Shown here one piece after another: positions 5,570 through 11,849 of a DNA stretch of 11,874 bases (positions are counted from its first letter, which is position 1; each line of letters opens with the position of its first letter). The stretch is from JTS-RE9 sp964649195 (GTDB taxonomy: Bacteria; Planctomycetota; Phycisphaerae; Phycisphaerales; Phycisphaeraceae): NCBI GenBank assembly GCA_964649195.1, contig CAZYPK010000161.1, positions 1 through 11,874 of the forward strand, given 5' to 3'. Below the pieces are notes generated by a model. It did no database searches. It was not told the DNA's origin and worked only from the letters and a program-made list of their open reading frames with translations. A program made the position numbers and the translations under genes.

Positions 5570-6415
5570 TCACCCCACCGGCGAAAACCGCCACACCGCC
5601 CGGTACATCCCCGCGATCTGCTCCCGCTCCACCACGCGCGGCGGATAGTTCGCATTCAAAGGCTGCAACCGCACCAGCCCCGTTCCCTTCTCGATGAAAA
5701 CCCGCTTGAACATCGTCTCATGGTCCGGCTCCAGCCGCACGAAACAGTCGCAGCCGTCCGTGAACACCGCCGCCGGCGAGAAGACCACAATGTCCCCCTC
5801 GCGGTAATCAGGCTGCATCGAGTCCCCCACCACCCGCGCCGCAAACGCATCGGGATCCGTGCTGCCCGGCACCGAAACGTAATCATCCGCCACATGCCTG
5901 GGGTAATCCAGATCGGTGAAGTCGCGCGGATATCCCGCCGCCACCCGGTTGATCACCGGCACCTGGTAACGCAGCGGCACGCGACCATCAATGCTCTGCG
6001 AAGCGGCGGCGGCCTTTTTCCCCTTGCGCAGCAGCCCGTTGATCCGCTTGGAAAGCTCGCCTGATTTGTGCAGCTTGTCCAGGTTCTTCGCCCCGTCGCC
6101 CCGGCGATCGGTGGCGCTCTTGAGCCAGCGGGCCAGCTCCTGTCCCTCCAGGGCCGCGCTGGCCACCTGCTCGTACTGCCGCCGCACCGGCGCGGGCGTG
6201 TTCTGCCACGCGGCCGAGCGCTGGAGCTCGCCTTCGCCGATGCCCAGGGCGTTTTCGAGCTGCGCGAGAATCTCCACCGAAGGCGGGTTGGAGACGCGAT
6301 GATTCTCGATCATCGAGAGGTACCCCTTGGTCACCCCGATCGCCTGCGCCAGCGCCGCCAGCGTCAGCCCGCGCCGCTCGCGCCTTTCACGAATGATCTG
6401 ACCGACCGTCTGCAT
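5570..6415 (-). CDS. CI/LexA-type repressor: XRE HTH plus S24 peptidase
   Basis: A 281-aa two-domain repressor that should hold the phage-like operon silent and inactivate itself when RecA is activated by DNA damage. Residues about 5-58 form an XRE-type helix-turn-helix (LTLAALAQAIGVTKGYLSMIENHR at 17-40). A Lys/Arg-rich linker follows. The C-terminal S24 peptidase domain has the Ala160-Gly161 cleavage site (RVAAGYP), nucleophile Ser199 in GDSMQP and catalytic Lys237 in MFKRVF. The Ser-Lys spacing of 38 matches LexA (37), so self-cleavage looks intact. The ATG at 6415 is chosen because GGAG lies 7 nt upstream. An upstream ATG (6442) and TTG (6460) are in frame, but the TTG falls within the operator. 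It is transcribed divergently from the 6535 gene and probably autoregulates through the inverted repeat at 6455-6472. The stop codon abuts the 33-bp hairpin array. Confidence 0.88.
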   Translation of the reverse strand: MQTVGQIIRERRERRGLTLAALAQAIGVTKGYLSMIENHRVSNPPSVEILAQLENALGIGEGELQRSAAWQNTPAPVRRQYEQVASAALEGQELARWLKSATDRRGDGAKNLDKLHKSGELSKRINGLLRKGKKAAAASQSIDGRVPLRYQVPVINRVAAGYPRDFTDLDYPRHVADDYVSVPGSTDPDAFAARVVGDSMQPDYREGDIVVFSPAAVFTDGCDCFVRLEPDHETMFKRVFIEKGTGLVRLQPLNANYPPRVVEREQIAGMYRAVWRFSPVG

Positions 6416-6454
6416 GGCGTCTCTCCACAGGGCTTGCACCATCGCCGCGGCCTT

Positions 6455-6472
6455 GTTCAATATCTGTTGAAC
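6455..6472. promoter_or_regulatory. putative repressor operator (18-bp inverted repeat)
   Basis: GTTCAATATCTGTTGAAC has perfect 6-bp arms and a 6-bp centre. Its right arm is the -35 box of the plus-strand promoter. The position, between a CI-like repressor and a divergent lytic-type gene, is that expected of an operator. A further TTGAAC half-site lies at 6529-6534, 62 bp downstream, just before the next start codon. Confidence 0.65.
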
Positions 6473-6495
6473 TTCTTCCGCCGGGCGTGTATAAT
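6467..6495 (+). promoter_or_regulatory. strong sigma-70-like promoter of the phage-like operon
   Basis: TTGAAC (-35, 6467-6472), a 17-nt spacer and perfect TATAAT (-10, 6490-6495). Transcription would start near 6502, about 33 nt before the ATG at 6535. It should be blocked by repressor bound at 6455-6472. Confidence 0.8.
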
Positions 6496-6534
6496 ATCCA
6501 TCGAACCATCCACTGAGTCTAAGGAGTATTGAAC

Positions 6535-6990
6535 ATGTGTCAAGCGGCGACGGACTTCGAACAGGTGGCGACGGCGACCGGAACCGATCGCGGACGGACG
6601 GGCGGCCGCCGGGACCGGGTGCAGACGCTTCTGAATCTGGCCCAGCACCTGCCCAAGGGGGATGAGGTCCTGCTCCGGCAGGTCTTCGATCTGGGCATCA
6701 GCCCCAACCGGATCGCCCAGGCCGCCCGCTGCAATCGGCACTCGATTTACCGAAGAATCCGCGCCCTGCTGCGACGGCTCAACGACCCGCTGTTCCGCTT
6801 CGCCGTCGCCCATTACGAAACCTTCGACCGCCCCACCAGGGCCGTCGCCCGCGCCATCATCCTCCACGGCCTCACCCAGCGCCAGGCCGCCCGAACCACC
6901 CGGCTCTCCGTCCACCTCATCCGGCAACATCTGCAAAGCCTGCGAACCCTCGCCGCCCGGCAGGCCATGATCGGGTTGAACAACTTCTAA
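6535..6990 (+). CDS. tandem helix-turn-helix protein, 151 aa
   Basis: First gene behind the repressible promoter. The ATG at 6535 has AAGGAG at 6521-6526 with 8-nt spacing; a TTG at 6529 is too close. Two HTH-like segments are visible. The first, about 40-82, is LPKGDEVLLRQVF, then ISPNRIAQAARCNRHSIYRR, and recalls a sigma-70 region 4 or resolvase-type HTH. The second, about 101-138, contains LTQRQAARTTRLSVHLIRQH. The N-terminal 30 residues are Gly/Arg-rich and probably disordered. By position it may be a Cro-like antirepressor, a phage transcription activator or a sigma-like factor for the downstream genes; the sequence does not decide among these. A TTGAAC site matching the operator half occurs at its 3' end (6976-6981). 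It ends 26 nt before the ABC ATPase gene and is probably cotranscribed with it. Confidence 0.75.
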   Translation: MCQAATDFEQVATATGTDRGRTGGRRDRVQTLLNLAQHLPKGDEVLLRQVFDLGISPNRIAQAARCNRHSIYRRIRALLRRLNDPLFRFAVAHYETFDRPTRAVARAIILHGLTQRQAARTTRLSVHLIRQHLQSLRTLAARQAMIGLNNF

Positions 6991-7016
6991 ACTCAACGCT
7001 TTTCCGGGGGCCTCCC

Positions 7017-7706
7017 ATGAAACTCACCCTCTCACTGGACCGCGAAACCCATGTCGCCCCTTCGCCGCGGGTGATGCAGGTCGCCACCCTGTTCGGACTG
7101 GGCGTCGATGAAACCAAAACCATCACGCTCATTCCTCCCACAACGATCCGCCTTCGGCCCAACACCATCCTCTTCATCACCGGCCCCAGCGGCGGCGGCA
7201 AGTCGAGCCTGCTCCGATTGATGGCGCAAGCCATCGAGGCGCAGCCGGGCCAAGCCTCGCTCATCCGCTTCGATGCGCTGCCCCCGCTGCCGGACCTGCC
7301 GCTGGTCGATGCCCTCGCCGCCGACGGGGAAGGCGATGATGTCGGCCCGACCTTGCGGCTGCTCAGCCTCGTCGGCCTCGCCGACGCCTTCGTCATGCTG
7401 CGAAAACCCTCCCAGCTTTCCGAAGGCCAGCGCTATCGCCTGCAACTGGCCCAGGCCCTCGCCTTGGCGCAGCGCAGCGCCACCCCGCTGTGCATCATCC
7501 TTGCCGACGAGTTCGGCGCCACGCTCGACCGCCTCACCGCCAAGGTCATCGCCAGGCAGCTTCGCAAGTGGACGCGAAGCTCGACGATTCCCATCTGCTT
7601 CGTCGCCGCCACCACGCACGATGATCTGCTCGAACCTCTCGAACCCGATCTGCTCATCGAGAAGGGACTGGGCGGCGCCATCGACGTGGTGGAACGAATC
7701 ATGTAA
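7017..7706 (+). CDS. ABC ATPase, ATPase half of COG2401 type
   Basis: A 229-aa soluble ABC-class ATPase. Walker A is GPSGGGKSS (56-64), the ABC signature is LSEGQ (134-138), Walker B is LCIILADEF (158-166, Asp164-Glu165), the D-loop is ATLD (168-171) and the switch His is His201 (TTHDD). No membrane segment or transporter permease is present, so it is not an ordinary transporter subunit. LADAFVMLRKPSQLSEGQRYRLQ and DEFGATLDRLTAK are hallmarks, as I recall them, of the COG2401 group, in which such an ATPase is fused to a predicted acetyltransferase. Here the acetyltransferase is the next gene. GGGGG (7006-7010) lies 6 nt before the ATG. The two products probably form a complex that couples ATP hydrolysis to acyl transfer or DNA remodelling; the substrate is unknown. 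Confidence 0.85.
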   Translation: MKLTLSLDRETHVAPSPRVMQVATLFGLGVDETKTITLIPPTTIRLRPNTILFITGPSGGGKSSLLRLMAQAIEAQPGQASLIRFDALPPLPDLPLVDALAADGEGDDVGPTLRLLSLVGLADAFVMLRKPSQLSEGQRYRLQLAQALALAQRSATPLCIILADEFGATLDRLTAKVIARQLRKWTRSSTIPICFVAATTHDDLLEPLEPDLLIEKGLGGAIDVVERIM

Positions 7707-7720
7707 CCATCGGGATTCCC

Positions 7721-7789
7721 GAATAACCTCACACCCAAGCCGCTTGCGGCTTCGCGATCCCCTGATTCACGATACATCGGGGGTTATTC
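7721..7789 (+). other. potential three-way-junction RNA fold between ABC and GNAT genes
   Basis: The 116-nt gap 7707-7822 can fold as follows. P1 is GAATAA (7721-7726) with TTATTC (7784-7789). P2 is AAGCCGC (7737-7743) with GCGGCTT (7746-7752). P3 is CCCCTGAT (7759-7766) with ATCGGGGG (7776-7783), with one G-U pair. A small TCGGG/CCCGA hairpin (7710-7722) would compete with P1. P2 with its tail matches the hairpin at 5449-5468, so part of this may be a REP-like insertion. It is not a tRNA. Confidence 0.45.
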
Positions 7790-7822
7790 AGAACTTCCCA
7801 TTCTCATTCCCGGGGTTTCCAT

Positions 7823-8596
7823 ATGTTCACTCCCTCCCTGCGTCAGCGTTTTCACAACACCGTCGCGCCGCGCATCGAAGCGTCGCTCACCCTTCGCCCC
7901 GGTTCCCGCCATGACTATCAGCGGCTGGCCGAGCATCACTACCGCGCCGCCGCCCCGGCCACGTTCATGCGTGTGCTGGCGCTGGAGCATGATCAGCCCA
8001 CCGTGGTCGGCCGGTATCTGCATCGTGCATCCGAAAGGCGGATCGCGGGCGTGCTGGTCGAATCGCTGCCATCGCTTTCATGCCGGCTGCGCGAGGAGGC
8101 CACGGGCGATCGCTTTCGTTCGATCGCCGATCTGCGGATGCGGGCCAAGGCGCTCAACCGCGAGCTGCGCTGCATCAGCCGGGTGGTGATCCATCCGCAG
8201 TGGCGCGGGCTGGGCCTGGCGGTGCGGCTGGTCAGGGCGGCGCTGGCCGATGCGACCACGCCGATGACCGAAGCCATCGCCGCGATGGGGAAGGTCAACC
8301 CCTTCTTCGAGCACGCCGGCATGACCGCCTACCGCGCCGCTCCAAACGAAACGGATGGACGCCTCATCGCGGCGATGGAAGCAACCGGCTTCCGCCCCAC
8401 CGACACCGCCATGACCGATGCGATGATGCTTCGCATCGCCGCGCTGCCCGAACACCAACGCGCCTTCATCACCCGCGAACTGCAACGCTGGCACCGCCGC
8501 ACCATGCACCGCCGCGAGAACGACCTGCGGCAACAGATCATCGACGCCCGCCAGTGGCTGCTCTGCGATGCGGTGTATTACCTGGCGGTTGGATGA
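7823..8596 (+). CDS. GNAT-family acetyltransferase, partner of the ABC ATPase
   Basis: A 257-aa protein with a GNAT core. Acetyl-CoA binding motif A is SRVVIHPQWRGLGLAVR (119-135), with the Q/RxxGxG/A loop at QWRGLGLA. Motif B is NPFFEHAGM (159-167). The N-terminal part has HHYRAAAPATFMRVLAL (38-54) and a strand AGVLVES, as in the acetyltransferase half of COG2401 proteins. A C-terminal extension (about 205-257) is helical and rich in His/Arg (HRRTMHRREND) and may bind nucleic acid. The ATG at 7823 follows CGGGG at moderate spacing. It is cotranscribed with the upstream ATPase across a structured 116-nt gap. Phage Mu Mom, which modifies adenine in DNA, is also GNAT-like, so a DNA-modifying role is plausible but unproved; a protein or RNA substrate is equally possible. 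Confidence 0.8.
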   Translation: MFTPSLRQRFHNTVAPRIEASLTLRPGSRHDYQRLAEHHYRAAAPATFMRVLALEHDQPTVVGRYLHRASERRIAGVLVESLPSLSCRLREEATGDRFRSIADLRMRAKALNRELRCISRVVIHPQWRGLGLAVRLVRAALADATTPMTEAIAAMGKVNPFFEHAGMTAYRAAPNETDGRLIAAMEATGFRPTDTAMTDAMMLRIAALPEHQRAFITRELQRWHRRTMHRRENDLRQQIIDARQWLLCDAVYYLAVG

Positions 8597-8606
8597 GGGG
8601 AAGGCA

Positions 8607-8697
8607 AGTTCCGAGTTTCGAGTTCCGGGTTCCGAGTTGAAAATCCCAAATCCGAAATCCCAAATCCGAAATCCGAAATCCCAAATCCGAAATCCCT
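8607..8697 (+). repeat. heptamer microsatellite in the ParB-gene leader
   Basis: A short block of GTTCCGA-like units (8607-8639) is followed by eight perfect-length 7-bp units, AAATCCC or AAATCCG, from 8641 to 8696. The order of the last base is C,G,C,G,G,C,G,C. It ends 13 nt before the ATG of the ParB-like gene and fills most of the gap 8597-8709. It is AT-rich in a GC-rich setting and resembles in style the repeats at 2262 and 11328. Confidence 0.85.
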
Positions 8698-8709
8698 ATG
8701 GAGGCTCAC

Positions 8710-9303
8710 ATGGAACTGATCGAGATTGCCTTGTCGCAACTGCATGCCCATCCGCTCAACAGCAACGTGATGGAGGAGCGGCTGCTGGCGAAGCTGACGG
8801 AGCACGTCGTTCGCAGCGGGCGGTATCCGCCGGTGATCGTGCGACGGCTGCCTGCCGATGATGGCGACCGCTTTCAGATTCTTGACGGTCATCATCGCGT
8901 GGAGGCGGTTCGCCGGGCCGGGCTGGATGCGGCTCGGTGCGTGGTCTGGGATGTCGATGATGAGCAGGCCCTGCTGCTGCTGGCGACGCTCAACCGGCTT
9001 CAGGGGCAGGATGATCCGCACAAGCGGGCGAAGCTGATCGAAACGCTCCGAAGCAGCCGGGGCGTGGAACTGGCGAAGCTGGCGCGGGAGCTTCCCGAAC
9101 GCGGCGAGCAGCTCGCGGCGCTGGCGGCGCTTCAAGCCAGGGTGCGCCAGCGTCTGCCGCGGAAGGTGGATGACCTGCCGGTGGCGGTTCACTTCTTTCT
9201 GTCGCGCCCGCAGCGAAGCGAGCTGGAGGCAAAACTGAAATCGATCGGCGGCACGCGCGAGCAGGCGCTGATGGCCTGCGTAACCGGCGGCGACAAGGGC
9301 TGA
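8710..9303 (+). CDS. ParB-like (ParB/sulfiredoxin fold) protein
   Basis: A 197-aa protein with an N-terminal ParB/Srx domain. It has the opening IALSQLHAHPLNSN (5-18), the nucleotide-binding box LDGHHRVEAVRRAG (58-71, in place of GERRxR) and a third box NRLQGQ (95-100). The rest, about 105-197, is helical, with a short strand VAVHFFLSRPQ. The HTH domain of chromosome-partition ParB is absent, so this is the phage-type version often placed just before terminase genes. It may bind CTP or ATP and load on DNA, or act as a nuclease during packaging. The ATG at 8710 is preferred to the in-frame ATG at 8698, because GGAGG (8700-8704) overlaps the latter and sits 5 nt before the former. A gap of 35 nt separates it from the terminase pair. 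Confidence 0.82.
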   Translation: MELIEIALSQLHAHPLNSNVMEERLLAKLTEHVVRSGRYPPVIVRRLPADDGDRFQILDGHHRVEAVRRAGLDAARCVVWDVDDEQALLLLATLNRLQGQDDPHKRAKLIETLRSSRGVELAKLARELPERGEQLAALAALQARVRQRLPRKVDDLPVAVHFFLSRPQRSELEAKLKSIGGTREQALMACVTGGDKG

Positions 9304-9338
9304 ACTTTTTCACCGGTTTCCACTTCGGGGGTGTTCGC

Positions 9339-9752
9339 ATGAATCACATGAACAAAGAAGAATGGCGGGATGAAAATCTGCTGGGCGATCTGATCGCAGG
9401 CGGCCTGACGCTGCGCGAACTGGCGCAGAAATATGGCATGACGCTTGGCGAACTGGCCGGCTGGGTCATGTCGGAGCATGTCTATGCCCGGCTCAAGGCG
9501 CTGTGCGCGCTGGCCGACTTCCAGACCCAGCTCGTTCTCAGCCAGCATCGTGTGTCGGCGGCGGCGACGCTGATCAACATCGCCGGCAGCGAGGTCGAAG
9601 GGACCGAGCTCAAGCGCAAGGCGTGCGTCGATGTGCTGCGGCTCAACATGCCGCGCATCGACCCGCGCGACCGGAAGCAGGAGGCCGCCGCCGAAAAGCC
9701 GCTGCCCGTGGAGGTCATCCGCAAACTGGTGTTCGGCGGGGAAAAAACGTGA
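9339..9752 (+). CDS. probable terminase small subunit
   Basis: A 137-aa basic protein directly upstream of the large terminase (20-nt gap). An HTH segment spans about 22-44 (GLTLRELAQKYGMTLGELAGWVM). A helical region follows, and then a charged tail with PRIDPRD and an acidic/basic end. Small terminases recognise the packaging site and form a ring that hands DNA to the large subunit; this role is inferred from position, size and the N-terminal HTH, since sequence conservation in the family is poor. The ATG at 9339 has GGGGG at 9327-9331 with 7-nt spacing; an ATG at 9348 is a minor alternative. A generic phage transcription regulator is the other possibility. Confidence 0.6.
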   Translation: MNHMNKEEWRDENLLGDLIAGGLTLRELAQKYGMTLGELAGWVMSEHVYARLKALCALADFQTQLVLSQHRVSAAATLINIAGSEVEGTELKRKACVDVLRLNMPRIDPRDRKQEAAAEKPLPVEVIRKLVFGGEKT

Positions 9753-9772
9753 CTTTTCAAGGGGGTTTTCAC

Positions 9773-11275
9773 ATGAAACGAATCGATCACGATCGCGGGC
9801 GCGGCTTTCGCGCCCTGCAACAGCTTCAGGCCATGCGTCCGCTCGATGCGGATGAGCTGCATCGCTTCATCGCCCTGACGATGGGGCTTGACGTGGTGCG
9901 ACATGCGGTGGTGGAGGGCAACGCGGCGCCGTTTGATTACGTGTGCGAAGCGTTCTTCGAGAGGGATGCGGGCGATGTGGTGGTCTGGGCCAATCGCGGC
10001 GGCGGGAAGACGATGCTCGGCGCGGTGGCCACGCTGCTGGACATGCTCTTCAAGCCCGGCATTCAGATCTGCATCCTCGGCGGGAGCATGCACCAATCCT
10101 CGCGCATGTACGAGTACCTGCGCGACCTGGCCAGGCGGCCCATCTTCGCCCTGCTGCCCAGGCGCGAGCCGACGGAGCGCACCCTGGAACTGATCAACGG
10201 CAGCAGGACGCGGCTGCTTTCGCATTCGCCCCGCATGGTGCGCGGCGAACACATCCACAAGCTGCGCTGCGACGAGGTCGATGAGTTTCAGGAGCACGTT
10301 TACAAGGCGACCCAGATGGTGACGCGATCCGCGGTGCTTGGGGGCATCCCCGTTCGCGGGACGATCGAATCGCTATCGACGATGCACAAGCCCTTCGGTC
10401 CGATGAGCCGGGCGATGGACAAGGCCCGGCGCGGCGAAGGGGCGAAGGTGCTTCGCTGGAGCGTGCTGGATGTGATGCAACGGTGCGAGCCGGAGCGCGA
10501 TTGCCTGGCCTGTCCGCTGCACGCCGACTGCGGCGGGCTGGCGAAGCAGGCGCACGGGTTCATGCCGCTGGAGGATGTGCTGGCGATTCATCATCGCAGC
10601 AGCGGCGCCACCTGGGCCGCGGAGATGATGTGCATCCGGCCGCGCACCGATGCGTGCGTCTATCCGCAGTTTGATCCGACGCCCGGCGGCCGCCATGTGC
10701 CTGCCGCCTCCTGCTCACGATGGAGCGAAGTTGAAGGGCCGTTTGTCGCGGGCATCGACTTCGGCATCCGCAGCCCGTTCGTCGCCCTGCTGGCGCGGCT
10801 GCGGCCTGATGAATCGGAGGCCCGTAAACAGCCCATCATTGAAGTGCTCGATGAACTCGTGCAGACGGGGCGGACCCTGGAGCAGAACCTGAACGCCATC
10901 GCGCAGCTTCAATGGCCGGCGCTGCAATGGGTCGGCGTCGATCCGGCAGGCGGACAGCGCAATTCGCAGACCGGCAGGAGCGATATTCAACAACTGCGCA
11001 GGCTCGGCCTGACGGTGCGGCACGAACGCGCATCGATCGCGCAAGGCATCGAGGCGGTGCGATGCCGGCTGGATCACGGCCGGCTGCGCATCGATCCCAA
11101 GTGCGGCAGGCTGATGCGGGCGATGCAGGAATATCGCTTCGACGCCAACCGCCCCAGCGAGGAAAAGCCGATGAAGGAAGGCCCGGAAGGACCGGACCAC
11201 GCCTGCGATGCGCTGCGATACCTGGTGATGAACGTGGACCGCGGAGCGAGGCCCGCCAAAACGGCGCGGTGGTGA
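9773..11275 (+). CDS. phage terminase large subunit
   Basis: A 500-aa DNA-packaging motor and nuclease, apparently complete. The ATPase domain has Walker A ANRGGGKT (73-80) and Walker B LRCDEVDEF (164-172, Asp167-Glu168). The TIESLST segment (197-203) is the likely coupling motif. The C-terminal RNase H-like nuclease has AGIDFG (326-331, Asp329), VGVDPAGG (387-394, Asp390) and GPDHACDALRY (473-483, Asp475/Asp479). Between the domains lies a four-cysteine cluster: Cys238, Cys244, Cys247, Cys253 (CEPERDCLACPLHADC). The ATG at 9773 is preceded by GGGGG (9761-9765) with 7-nt spacing. The frame stays open to 9503, but that extension overlaps the small terminase gene and has no ribosome binding site. 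The gene is the last of the plus-strand run in the window. Confidence 0.92.
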   Translation: MKRIDHDRGRGFRALQQLQAMRPLDADELHRFIALTMGLDVVRHAVVEGNAAPFDYVCEAFFERDAGDVVVWANRGGGKTMLGAVATLLDMLFKPGIQICILGGSMHQSSRMYEYLRDLARRPIFALLPRREPTERTLELINGSRTRLLSHSPRMVRGEHIHKLRCDEVDEFQEHVYKATQMVTRSAVLGGIPVRGTIESLSTMHKPFGPMSRAMDKARRGEGAKVLRWSVLDVMQRCEPERDCLACPLHADCGGLAKQAHGFMPLEDVLAIHHRSSGATWAAEMMCIRPRTDACVYPQFDPTPGGRHVPAASCSRWSEVEGPFVAGIDFGIRSPFVALLARLRPDESEARKQPIIEVLDELVQTGRTLEQNLNAIAQLQWPALQWVGVDPAGGQRNSQTGRSDIQQLRRLGLTVRHERASIAQGIEAVRCRLDHGRLRIDPKCGRLMRAMQEYRFDANRPSEEKPMKEGPEGPDHACDALRYLVMNVDRGARPAKTARW

Positions 11276-11327
11276 GGGGCGCAGGTCGGGGTCGCTTGAA
11301 TCCTGAACGACATGCGATCCGAAACTG

Positions 11328-11480
11328 CAAATCGCAAACGCCAAATCTCAAACAAGCTCCAAACAAGGCGGAATCAATTCAAAGGGCGGAAACACCCAGA
11401 CTCGCCGTCCACGGGCAGGCCATTCGATGCCTTGTTTGGAATTTGGAACTTGTTTGAGATTTGGCGATTGTGATTTGGAG
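11328..11480. repeat. AT-rich fold-back repeat element, copy 2
   Basis: GCCAAATCTCAAACAAG (11340-11356) is perfectly complementary to 11449-11465. AAACAAGGC (11361-11369) is complementary to 11429-11437. The right half recurs near 2361-2412. The element lies between the convergent large terminase and holin-like genes, and its right part is read as the end of the latter. Confidence 0.75.
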
Positions 11481-11760
11481 CTTCCGGCTTCGCCGGCTTG
11501 GGCTTCTCATTCTCGCGCGGATCGATGAGCAGATGCAGCAGCCGTTCCTGCGTGCGCTCGAAGCGTTCGATGGCCTCGGTGTTCCGCCGAACCAGCCGGA
11601 TGAGCACGCGCAGGGCGTCGCGCTCGCGCATGAGGGTGTCGTGCGTTTCGTTGAGCTGCTGATCCCGCCGCCTGCTGAGCGTCCGCTCCCAGACCCAGAG
11701 CACGCCCATCAGCCCCGCGACGCCGAACTGTGTCAGTGAAGTGATGAAATCGGTTGGCAT
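11374..11760 (-). CDS. small membrane protein, holin-like, with repeat-derived tail
   Basis: A 128-aa protein on the strand opposite to the terminase genes. One membrane segment lies near the N-terminus (about 5-24, FITSLTQFGVAGLMGVLWVW), followed by ERTLSRRR and a charged helix, probably coiled coil (about 33-80, with ERFERTQERLLHLL). One membrane segment plus a charged cytoplasmic helix is common among small phage holin-like or lysis-associated proteins; the function is inferred only from this and position. AAGGA lies 7 nt before the ATG at 11760. From about residue 95 (APNHNRQISNKFQIPNK...) the frame runs through the fold-back repeat at 11328-11480, so the last 34 residues are probably an accidental extension and the ancestral protein ended near residue 94. 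Confidence 0.6.
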   Translation of the reverse strand: MPTDFITSLTQFGVAGLMGVLWVWERTLSRRRDQQLNETHDTLMRERDALRVLIRLVRRNTEAIERFERTQERLLHLLIDPRENEKPKPAKPEAPNHNRQISNKFQIPNKASNGLPVDGESGCFRPLN

Positions 11761-11775
11761 GATGCATCCTTAATA

Positions 11776-11820
11776 GAGCCGGGGGAGCCGGGAGAGCCGA
11801 GGGAGCCGGAGGAGCCGGAG
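11776..11820. repeat. five 9-bp tandem repeats
   Basis: Five units of GAGCCGGRG-type sequence (GAGCCGGGG, GAGCCGGGA, GAGCCGAGG, GAGCCGGAG, GAGCCGGAG) lie just upstream of the holin-like gene. They occupy the space where its promoter would be expected. Confidence 0.8.
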
Positions 11821-11827
11821 GGTGGCT

Positions 11828-11849
11828 GGGGCTGAGTCCGCGAAGCCCC
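11828..11849. repeat. GGGGCT/AGCCCC hairpin at the right edge
   Basis: GGGGCT (11828-11833) pairs with AGCCCC (11844-11849) around a 10-nt loop. It could be a terminator of a gene beyond the window or another palindromic repeat. Nothing else is recognisable from 11850 to 11874. Confidence 0.4.

Noticed and set aside
5013..5594. 193-aa minus-strand frame with 11-residue repeats (GTRSEDAAA)
   Set aside because: The repeats are just the 33-bp hairpin array read in frame; the rest is antisense to the TraB/GspG-like gene, and no ribosome binding site was seen.
6416..6460. Longer start for the repressor (TTG at 6460 or ATG at 6442)
   Set aside because: The HTH domain begins right after the ATG at 6415, which has GGAG at 7 nt; the TTG lies inside the operator.
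7032..7619. 195-aa minus-strand frame
   Set aside because: It is antisense to the ABC ATPase, whose full motif set is decisive.
7707..7790. tRNA-like fold
   Set aside because: Stem lengths do not fit a tRNA and there is no T-loop sequence, anticodon arm geometry or CCA-adjacent acceptor stem; only a generic three-way junction is supported.
9503..9772. 90-residue N-terminal extension of the large terminase
   Set aside because: It overlaps the small terminase gene in another frame, is Arg/Ala-rich, and a good ribosome binding site precedes the ATG at 9773.
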